Of a stretch of DNA of 5,349 bases, positions 1 to 5,349 are shown piece after piece. Under the pieces are notes generated by a model. The model was not told the DNA's origin. It saw nothing but the letters and a program-made list of their open reading frames with translations, and did not search any database. This DNA comes from Kiritimatiellia bacterium (GTDB lineage: Bacteria; Verrucomicrobiota; Kiritimatiellia; RFP12; UBA1067), in assembly GCA_017547265.1 (NCBI GenBank), contig JAFYQC010000221.1, positions 1-5,349 on the forward strand, given 5' to 3'. Numbering within the stretch: position 1 is the stretch's first letter; each line of letters begins with the position of its first letter. Position numbers and translations under genes: made by a program.

Positions 1-299
1 ACGCGCACGACGACGGCGGTGCCGCCCTTGATGCCCTCGTACTGGGCGTCGACCATTTCGGCCGACTCGAGTTCGCCGGTGCCCTTCTTGATCGCGCGCT
101 CGATATTGTCGTTCGGCATCTGCGCCGCCTTCGCCTTTGCGATGAGCGTGCGGAGCGTCGGGTTGTTGTCGGGGTTGCCGCCCTTCGCCTTCACGACGAT
201 CGTGATTTCCTTGCCGAGTTTCGAGAAGATTTTGCCCTTCTTCGCGTCTGCCGCGCCTTTCGCGCGCTTGATTGTCGCCCAGTGGCTATGACCTGACAT
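1..299 (-). CDS. yebC: YebC/TACO1-family protein, N-terminal part (runs off the left edge)
   Basis: The first 99 codons are present; the rest lies beyond base 1. The protein begins [11 protein letters not shown] and continues with [15 protein letters not shown], a Gly/Asn-rich NPDNNPTLR stretch, a [16 protein letters not shown] helix and [12 protein letters not shown]. These are the conserved blocks of the N-terminal and start of the middle domain of YebC (PmpR/TACO1) proteins, usually about 240-250 residues long. The family was first annotated as transcriptional regulators; more recent work on bacterial YebC and mitochondrial TACO1 points to a role on the ribosome in translating proline-rich stretches. 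The neighbouring infA fits the translation role, but that is inference. The start is the ATG at 297-299, with AAGGA (306-310 on the opposite strand) six bases upstream. It begins 53 bases after the infA stop with no convincing terminator or promoter between, so co-transcription with infA is likely. The family assignment is firm; the exact cellular role is not. Confidence 0.95.
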   Translation of the reverse strand, partial: MSGHSHWATIKRAKGAADAKKGKIFSKLGKEITIVVKAKGGNPDNNPTLRTLIAKAKAAQMPNDNIERAIKKGTGELESAEMVDAQYEGIKGGTAVVVR

Positions 300-352
300 G
301 GTGTGTCCTTATCTTTTTTGTGTTAGTTTGAAACAGCGTCGTGCGCCCGGAA

Positions 353-580
353 TCATGCCTTGTGGCGGTAGGTGATGCGACCCTTGCCGAGGTCGTAGGG
401 CGAGATCTCGACGGTGACCTTGTCGCCAATCGCGATCTTGATGAAAAACTTGCGCATCTTACCCGAGATGTGCGCGAGCACTTCGTGCCCGTTTTCGAGC
501 TTCACCTTGTACATCGTTGCAGGCAGAACCTTGGTCACCGTCCCGGTGACTTCAATCGCCTGGTCTTCTTCTTTCGCCAT
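353..580 (-). CDS. infA: Translation initiation factor IF-1
   Basis: This 75-residue protein matches IF-1 along its whole length; the usual length is about 72 residues. IF-1 is a single S1-like OB-fold protein that binds the A site of the 30S subunit and works with IF-2 and IF-3 in start-codon selection. Diagnostic blocks are the MAKE start, [16 protein letters not shown] near residues 29-44, GDKVTVE and the C-terminal [13 protein letters not shown]. The extra residues relative to E. coli sit in the N-terminal tail (KEEDQAIEV). MRKFF replaces the enterobacterial MRKNY. The ATG at 578-580 has AAGGAA at 588-593, seven bases upstream. A sigma70-like promoter lies just before it, so infA can probably be expressed apart from the kinase and uvrB. 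infA is often found in the ribosomal protein cluster near secY or rpmJ; neither is visible here. The identification is secure. Confidence 0.98.
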   Translation of the reverse strand: MAKEEDQAIEVTGTVTKVLPATMYKVKLENGHEVLAHISGKMRKFFIKIAIGDKVTVEISPYDLGKGRITYRHKA

Positions 581-613
581 TCAGCAGTTCCTTGTTTGCC
601 TTTAAGTTTTGAT

Positions 614-642
614 ATTTTACCAAAAAAACGCCGGAGTGGCAA
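614..642 (-). promoter_or_regulatory. Predicted sigma70-type promoter of infA(-yebC)
   Basis: Reading the minus strand, TTGCCA (637-642, five of six matches to TTGACA) is followed by a 17-base spacer and TAAAAT (614-619, five of six matches to TATAAT). The spacer includes a run of seven T (622-628). A start of transcription would fall near 607-609, giving a leader of roughly 27-30 bases that contains the infA Shine-Dalgarno sequence. The site lies wholly in the gap between the kinase stop (652-654) and the infA start, in the most AT-rich stretch of the window. This is a consensus match by eye, not measured activity. Confidence 0.68.
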
Positions 643-651
643 TCGCGCGGA

Positions 652-3312
652 CTATCGATAGACATCCATCAGAGTCGCCTTTAGCTCCTTGACTGTGAAC
701 GGCTTGCTGAGGAACCCGTTGTAGGACTGGCCTGCGAACATCTTGCTTATCTCGTCTTCTGGAGAACCCGAGACGATGACAACTGGGATGTCTGGCGAGG
801 CGAGCCGCAGCGCGTCGAAGAGCCTGACTACATCTACGCTGCCCATGTGGGCGTCCATAAGGACCGCGCCGATGCGGCTGGTGTAGCGTCTTATCACCGC
901 GAGCGCGGAAATGCGGTCGCGCGCCACATAGGCGGACACGCCGAGCGATTTCAGCAATATGGAGAGCGTCTTGAGTATCGCCTCGTCGTCATCTACGACA
1001 AGGACCTCGGATGGCAGAGAGCCGGGCGTTTTCTCCTGGGCGCTGGCGACTCCTTGGGAATCTTTCGGCAGTTTCGTCTGCGGCAGGAATATGCTGAAGG
1101 TCGTGCCGTGGTCAATGACGCTTTCAACTTTTATGCCCCCGCCGTGGCCCTCGACGATGGTACGCACAGTGGCAAGGCCAAGGCCGCGGCCGAGCGTCTT
1201 TGACGACACATACGGGTCGAAGAGCTTCGGCAGTATATCCGCCGGAATTCCAGGACCGTCGTCGGCAATCTTGAACACCACGCCTGGGCCAGGCGGGATA
1301 GGGTGCTCCGAAGTGAACAAGGTTGCCGCCTCCTCCGTCATCTCGAACGCCTCGGTGGAGATGGCGATGTGGCCCGGACGCTCGCCAAGCGCCTCGGTCG
1401 CGTTCTTTATGATGTTGAAGAACACCTTCCAGAACTGGTTCGGGTCGGCGTCCACGTCCGGCAGGCCCTCCGCAAGCGTATAGGATATCGCGACATTGCC
1501 GCTGACGACATGCGAGGCAAGCGCCTGGATGTCCTTTACAAAGAATTCGGGCGACGCCCTCAAGAGAGACACCTTGTTGTCTCCCGCGAAGGCCATCAGC
1601 TCCTTTGTCATGCGCGATCCACGCATGACCGCGTCGCGTATTGCGACGATGTCAAGCCCAGAACCAGAGTCCGCAGCAGCCGATTCCACAGTGCTTAGGA
1701 TTACGGAAAGGACGTTGTTGACGTCGTGGGCTATGCCTGCGGCGAGAAGCGTCAGAGATTCGCGCTTCGAGGCGTCGAGGGATCGTGCCTCGGCGGCGAG
1801 TCGCAGCTTGTGCTCGGCTGCTTCCCGCGTGACATCACGGACTATCGCAAGAGCGAACACCTCGTCCATCCGCGTAATGCGCACCTCGAAATGCCGCGGC
1901 TCGTCGCCGCGCGACTCAAGGCGTACCGCCTGCACCGACGGCGTCTCGAAGACGGTGGCGATCGCCTTTGCAATCGCCTTTGATCCGTCTTCGCCAAACA
2001 CCTCTGCACTCGGCGTTTCGCCACGAACCATGCCAGGAAGCGGCGGCGTCCCCTCGGGCTGCTTGTTTACTGCAACAAGGCGGCCGCGCCTGTCGAAGAC
2101 TGCAAGCGCATCTGGCAATCCGTCGATGAGCGCCCTGTGCCTTGCCTCTACCTGGGCGATCTTTACAGTGCGCTCCGTTATCGTCTCGAGCATCCTGTTG
2201 ACGGACAGGGCAAGCATGGCGAACTCGTCATTGCCTTCCCAATCGATAGACGGGCAGTCTATGTCCTCATGGTGCTCGCCAAGGTCCCGAATTGCCTCTG
2301 TCATCTTTGTCAGCGGATTTAGAAGCACCCTTCCCTGGAACCAGAAGATCGGCAAGATGAGGACTATTCCAACCATGGAGATGAAGAAAGTGAAGCGGCC
2401 GAGCGCGGAACGCGTCACGGTAGAGAGCGACGTTGGAAGCGAAACCGAAATCATGGACACGGCGTTGCCTGCGATGTCGCGAAGCGCGAACACGGCCTCG
2501 TACGGATTCGAACCTAGGTTCCAAAACCCACCGGAGTAGAAGCTTATCGCCTCGGAAAGCATCGGCACGATGCCAAACCCCGTCGTCCCCTCGCTGGCGC
2601 GTTGCGCTGCCTTGGCCGACGACGTCAACGACACCGTGACCGCCACCTTGCGATTCACTACGCGCACATCGAGGCCGGAGAAGCCGTCGTTGACGCTCGA
2701 CGTAAACACTGCAGAGTCGAACGGAGCCCCAACCACTACGCGCGACACGGAGTCCTTTGCAGAAGGCACGACAAAGACATAGTGGGCCCTTCCGCAAAGC
2801 TGTACGAGCCCTACCGAAGGAGTATGCTTGACGCTGCCAGGGTCAAGCCATTCGGAGAATCGCTCGGCGTATGGCGCGACCTCGGAAGCGGATACGGCCA
2901 AAATGCCATCTGCCCCTCTTGCCGCGCCTGAAGCAAACTCGCCCGAACCCGAGAAGGCGAGGACAAGTGAGATTTTCGCGAATTCCGGTCTCGAAAGGAC
3001 AGTCGACACATCCTCTCCCTTTGCGACCAGGCGCGCAATCTCAGCGGCATTATTCCTGTTCTCCTTCACCACCATGTCCGCGTGGCTGTACGCGAGGCGC
3101 GACATGTCATACCCTATCTCCTCGACCTGGCGCTCTGCCTCTCGCATCATGTGGACAAGGACGATGCGTCCGCCTATGTAGAAGACCGCGAGGCAAAGCA
3201 GGATCAGGAAAGCCGTCGCAAGCGAATACCGCGTGCGGATCGAATGCAGCGCACGCTTCACCGCACTCTGCGAGCTAAGCTCCTCGTACTGCTCATGGGC
3301 GCTCTTCTTCAT
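652..3312 (-). CDS. Hybrid sensor histidine kinase (CHASE4-like sensor, HAMP, PAS, HisKA/HATPase, REC)
   Basis: This is an 886-residue inner-membrane hybrid kinase, which would sense an extracytoplasmic signal and autophosphorylate. TM1 spans about 29-53, after a basic SIRTR segment. An extracytoplasmic region of about 250 residues (57-305) has the look of a CHASE4 domain: VVVGAPFDS near 192-200, then LRDIAGN near 277-283 just before TM2 (about 306-326). HAMP follows (about 327-382, with P333 and DEF at 362-364) and a PAS domain (about 391-497). The H-box is AGIAHDVNN with His529. The N-box has N633 and N637, G1 is DDGPGIP (684-690), the F-box is LFDPY and G2 is GRGLGLA (708-714), so the catalytic core is complete. 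The C-terminal receiver (about 768-886) has an acidic cluster at 774-776, phospho-acceptor Asp820, Ser848 and Lys870-Pro871. Its ATG overlaps the uvrB stop by four bases. No HPt or separate regulator is in the window, so signal and target are unknown. The class is certain; the CHASE4 assignment is moderate. Confidence 0.95.
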   Translation of the reverse strand: MKKSAHEQYEELSSQSAVKRALHSIRTRYSLATAFLILLCLAVFYIGGRIVLVHMMREAERQVEEIGYDMSRLAYSHADMVVKENRNNAAEIARLVAKGEDVSTVLSRPEFAKISLVLAFSGSGEFASGAARGADGILAVSASEVAPYAERFSEWLDPGSVKHTPSVGLVQLCGRAHYVFVVPSAKDSVSRVVVGAPFDSAVFTSSVNDGFSGLDVRVVNRKVAVTVSLTSSAKAAQRASEGTTGFGIVPMLSEAISFYSGGFWNLGSNPYEAVFALRDIAGNAVSMISVSLPTSLSTVTRSALGRFTFFISMVGIVLILPIFWFQGRVLLNPLTKMTEAIRDLGEHHEDIDCPSIDWEGNDEFAMLALSVNRMLETITERTVKIAQVEARHRALIDGLPDALAVFDRRGRLVAVNKQPEGTPPLPGMVRGETPSAEVFGEDGSKAIAKAIATVFETPSVQAVRLESRGDEPRHFEVRITRMDEVFALAIVRDVTREAAEHKLRLAAEARSLDASKRESLTLLAAGIAHDVNNVLSVILSTVESAAADSGSGLDIVAIRDAVMRGSRMTKELMAFAGDNKVSLLRASPEFFVKDIQALASHVVSGNVAISYTLAEGLPDVDADPNQFWKVFFNIIKNATEALGERPGHIAISTEAFEMTEEAATLFTSEHPIPPGPGVVFKIADDGPGIPADILPKLFDPYVSSKTLGRGLGLATVRTIVEGHGGGIKVESVIDHGTTFSIFLPQTKLPKDSQGVASAQEKTPGSLPSEVLVVDDDEAILKTLSILLKSLGVSAYVARDRISALAVIRRYTSRIGAVLMDAHMGSVDVVRLFDALRLASPDIPVVIVSGSPEDEISKMFAGQSYNGFLSKPFTVKELKATLMDVYR
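3309..3312 (-). other. ATGA stop/start overlap joining uvrB and the kinase gene
   Basis: On the minus strand the four bases ATGA contain the kinase ATG (3310-3312) and the uvrB TGA (3309-3311). Such overlaps usually mean one mRNA and coupling by termination and re-initiation. The overlap is seen directly; coupling is inferred. Confidence 0.9.
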
Positions 3313-5300
3313 TTTTTGCCTCTCTTCCGCTTGATTTCCCTTATCTGGTCGCGCAAATACGCCGCGCGTTCGAATTCAAGATTGTCCGCGGCCTCAAGCA
3401 TGTCGCGCTCGAGCTCCGCCAAGATGTCAGCGACGGGTATCCCGTCGCGCGTACTGGGAGCAGCAGACGCCGTGGAACCTGCCGCAAAGACATAGGCCGA
3501 CTCGTTTATCGCGCGTTTCACCGACTTCGGCACGATGCCGTGCTTCTCGTTGTACGCGATCTGCTTTTCGCGGTGCGCCTTCGTGATGCGCAGCAAGTCC
3601 TTGATTGCGTCGGTCTTCTTGTCGGCATAGAGTATGACGCGCCCCTTCTCGTGGCGCGCTGTCCGTCCCGCCGTCTGCACGAGCGAAGTCGTCGACCTCA
3701 AGAACCCCTCCTTGTCGGCGTCGAGAATCGCGACGAGAGCGACTTCAGGAAGGTCGAGACCCTCGCGCAGGAGATTGATCCCGACGAGAACGTCGAACTC
3801 GCCCTTCCTCAGTCGGTGTAGAATCGAGACGCGCTCGATCGCATCGATGTCGCTGTGAAGGTACTCTACGCGGATGCCGGTTCCGTGGAGATACTGCGTC
3901 AAGTCTTCGGACGAACGCTTCGTAAGCGTCGTGACGAATACGCGGTCCTTCTGCTCAACGACGCGCTTTATCTCCGCCACGAGGTCGTCAATCTGGTTCG
4001 CGAGCGGACGAAGCTCGATCACGGGATCAAGAAGCCCCGTCGGGCGTATTACCTGCTCCGCGACCGTCTTCGACTGTTCGTACTCGTAGTCGCCTGGCGT
4101 AGCCGAGCAGTAGACGATCTGGTGCACTTTCGCGTTGAACTCGTCGAACTTCAAGGGCCTGTTGTCCTTCGCGCTCGGAAGACGGAAGCCGAAGTCGACA
4201 AGCTTCTGCTTCCTTGCCTGGTCGCCGTTGTACATCGCGCGTATCTGCGGCACCGAGACATGGCTCTCGTCGATGATCGTGAGGAAGTCGTCTGGGAAAT
4301 AGTCAAGAAGACACTCCGGCGGCGAACCTGGCGCACGTCCCGACAGCGGGCGGGAGTAGTTCTCGATCCCGTTGCAGTAGCCGAGCTCGCGCATCATCTC
4401 GATGTCGTATTCCGTACGTTCCTTGAGACGCTGCGCCTCGAGTAGTTTGCCCTTTGAGGCGAAGAACTTGAGCCGTTCGTCGAGTTCGGTCTCGATTCTC
4501 GCGAACGCCGCCTCGAACTTGTCCTTGCCCATGACAAACTGCTTTGCGGGCGTGACGACGGCTGCAGGCATCGAGACGCCGCATTTCCCAGTAAGCGGAT
4601 CGAGCTCGCGGATAGAGTCTATCTCGTCACCAAAAAACTCAACCCGGATCGCCTTAGTCTCGTAGGCGGGAAAGACGTCCACCACATCGCCGTGCACGCG
4701 AAACGCGCCGGGCGCGAAATCATAGTCGTTCCTGACGTACTGCGCCTCGACGAGCCGTGCGAGAAGACGCTCGCGCGACAGCGCCTCGCCAACCTTGAAG
4801 CCAACGGCGAGATCGCGGTATTCGTCTGACTCGCCAAGACCGTAGATGCAGCTCACGGACGAGACGACGATCACGTCGCGTCTCGCTATGAGCGCGTTCG
4901 TCGCCGCGAGACGGTAGCGCTCAATCTCCTCGTTTATCGATGCATCCTTTTCGATGTAGGTATCGGTCTGCGGAATGTACGCCTCTGGATGGTAGTAGTC
5001 GTAGTACGAAATGAAATACTCGACCGCGTTCTCTGGGAAAAACTCCTTGAGCTCCGCAAAGAGCTGGGCGGCGAGCGTCTTGTTGTGCGAGAGGATAAGC
5101 GTCGGCCTGCCCCACTTGGCGATTAGGTTCGCCATCGTGAAAGTCTTGCCAGAGCCCGTTACGCCCTGGAGGACAAGCCGATCCTCGCCACGCTTGAGCC
5201 CCTCATAGAGAGCGGCAATCGCCTCGGGCTGGTCGCCAGTCGGCCTGAACTTCGACTTGAGGGCGAATACGCCCGCAGACTGGGCAGGGGCGCGCGCCAT
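3309..5300 (-). CDS. uvrB: Excinuclease ABC subunit B (UvrB helicase)
   Basis: UvrB is the central damage-verifying factor of nucleotide excision repair. It is loaded on DNA by UvrA, checks the strand for a lesion using ATP, and recruits UvrC for incision. With the ATG start the protein has 663 residues (E. coli 673). Walker A is GVTGSGKT (46-53). The damage-probing beta-hairpin follows at about 95-119, with the tyrosines of YYDYY (99-103) and Tyr108. Walker B is IIDESH (342-347), then YCSATPG, TTLTKR and the motif V region GINLLREGLDLPE (507-519). The usual C-terminal UVR domain, which contacts UvrA and UvrC, covers about 624-663 after an Ala/Ser-rich linker. Motif VI reads QTAGRTARH where QTIGRAARN is common. 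The start is uncertain: ATG at 5300 is preferred, but an in-frame TTG at 5306 adds two residues. The gene ends by overlapping the kinase start. No SOS box or promoter is visible in the short upstream stretch. Confidence 0.98.
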   Translation of the reverse strand: MARAPAQSAGVFALKSKFRPTGDQPEAIAALYEGLKRGEDRLVLQGVTGSGKTFTMANLIAKWGRPTLILSHNKTLAAQLFAELKEFFPENAVEYFISYYDYYHPEAYIPQTDTYIEKDASINEEIERYRLAATNALIARRDVIVVSSVSCIYGLGESDEYRDLAVGFKVGEALSRERLLARLVEAQYVRNDYDFAPGAFRVHGDVVDVFPAYETKAIRVEFFGDEIDSIRELDPLTGKCGVSMPAAVVTPAKQFVMGKDKFEAAFARIETELDERLKFFASKGKLLEAQRLKERTEYDIEMMRELGYCNGIENYSRPLSGRAPGSPPECLLDYFPDDFLTIIDESHVSVPQIRAMYNGDQARKQKLVDFGFRLPSAKDNRPLKFDEFNAKVHQIVYCSATPGDYEYEQSKTVAEQVIRPTGLLDPVIELRPLANQIDDLVAEIKRVVEQKDRVFVTTLTKRSSEDLTQYLHGTGIRVEYLHSDIDAIERVSILHRLRKGEFDVLVGINLLREGLDLPEVALVAILDADKEGFLRSTTSLVQTAGRTARHEKGRVILYADKKTDAIKDLLRITKAHREKQIAYNEKHGIVPKSVKRAINESAYVFAAGSTASAAPSTRDGIPVADILAELERDMLEAADNLEFERAAYLRDQIREIKRKRGKK
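3319..3323 (-). promoter_or_regulatory. Shine-Dalgarno site of the kinase gene, inside the uvrB 3' end
   Basis: AGAGG, within a longer purine run, lies six bases before the kinase ATG and inside the last codons of uvrB. It supports the ATG at 3312 as the true start and shows that the kinase can recruit ribosomes itself as well as by re-initiation after uvrB. Confidence 0.75.
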
Positions 5301-5302
5301 AA

Positions 5303-5349
5303 TCAAACGCCCCCCTTGCCGCGTGTACAGACCGCTGCCGATACGATGG
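5303..5349 (-). CDS. Possible C-terminal tail of an upstream minus-strand gene
   Basis: One minus-strand frame is open from the right edge to a TGA at 5303-5305, ending in IVSAAVCTRGKGGV. If real, this gene would stop two bases before the uvrB ATG (or overlap the TTG as TTGA), matching the tight packing seen at the uvrB-kinase junction. Only about 14 codons are visible and no family can be recognised. The other two minus-strand frames are also open across this short stretch, so the evidence is positional only. Confidence 0.25.
   Translation of the reverse strand, partial: IVSAAVCTRGKGGV
5311..5317 (-). promoter_or_regulatory. Shine-Dalgarno site of uvrB
   Basis: AAGGGGG on the minus strand can pair along seven bases with the 16S anti-Shine-Dalgarno sequence, counting one G-U pair. 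It ends ten bases before the ATG at 5300 and four bases before the TTG at 5306. Neither spacing is ideal, so it supports initiation here but does not fully decide between the two starts. Confidence 0.7.

Noticed and set aside
300..352. Possible promoter or terminator between infA and yebC
   Set aside because: No hexamer pair with acceptable spacing was found, and the only small inverted repeat (GCG-loop-CGC) has no following T run. The gap seems to be a plain intra-operon spacer with the yebC Shine-Dalgarno site.
622..640. Possible intrinsic terminator after the kinase gene (GCC-loop-GGC then G and seven T)
   Set aside because: The stem is only three base pairs with a five-base loop, too weak for a convincing terminator, and the same bases form the spacer of the better-supported promoter.
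341..661. Plus-strand open frame of 106 codons spanning infA and the gap next to it
   Set aside because: It is antisense to an unmistakable IF-1 gene and runs over the infA promoter; no motif or independent support is visible.
1496..2539. Plus-strand open frame of 347 codons opposite the kinase gene
   Set aside because: It is antisense to the PAS, HAMP and H-box coding region, whose domains are clear on the minus strand. The product is Ser/Arg/Thr-rich with no recognisable motif, as expected of a GC-rich shadow frame.
3855..4445. Plus-strand open frame of 196 codons opposite uvrB
   Set aside because: It lies wholly antisense to conserved UvrB sequence and is an Arg/Leu/Val-rich low-information product with no family resemblance.

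Overview
The window is a tightly packed, GC-rich bacterial segment in which every gene I can support lies on the minus strand. Transcription therefore runs from the right edge to the left: uvrB (nucleotide excision repair), then a membrane-bound hybrid sensor histidine kinase, then infA (translation initiation factor IF-1), then the first 99 codons of a YebC/TACO1-family gene that runs off the left edge. No tRNA, rRNA, CRISPR array, insertion sequence or phage gene is visible, and I see no plus-strand gene. Long plus-strand open frames opposite the kinase and uvrB are antisense shadows typical of GC-rich DNA.

Layout from right to left. Positions 5349-5301 hold a strong purine-rich Shine-Dalgarno sequence for uvrB and possibly the last codons of another minus-strand gene. 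uvrB follows (5300-3309), full length with all expected motifs. Its TGA stop overlaps the kinase ATG by four bases (ATGA), so the kinase is probably translationally coupled to uvrB. The kinase (3312-652) reads TM, CHASE4-like extracytoplasmic sensor, TM, HAMP, PAS, HisKA/HATPase, REC. A 71-base gap (581-651) then carries a good sigma70-type promoter for infA (580-353), and a 53-base gap leads to yebC (299 to beyond base 1).

There are two functional blocks: uvrB plus kinase, and infA plus yebC, the second being a translation-related pair with its own promoter. No cognate response regulator or HPt protein is in the window, so the kinase's output partner must lie elsewhere.

The organism is a bacterium using clear Shine-Dalgarno sites and ATG starts. 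The HSHW-type YebC N-terminus and the IF-1 variant remind me of the Verrucomicrobiota/Kiritimatiellota/Lentisphaerota group, but this is an impression from memory and weak. I found no clear evidence of an undescribed system. The points most worth checking are the uvrB-kinase coupling, the infA promoter and unusual gene order, and an atypical helicase motif VI in UvrB.
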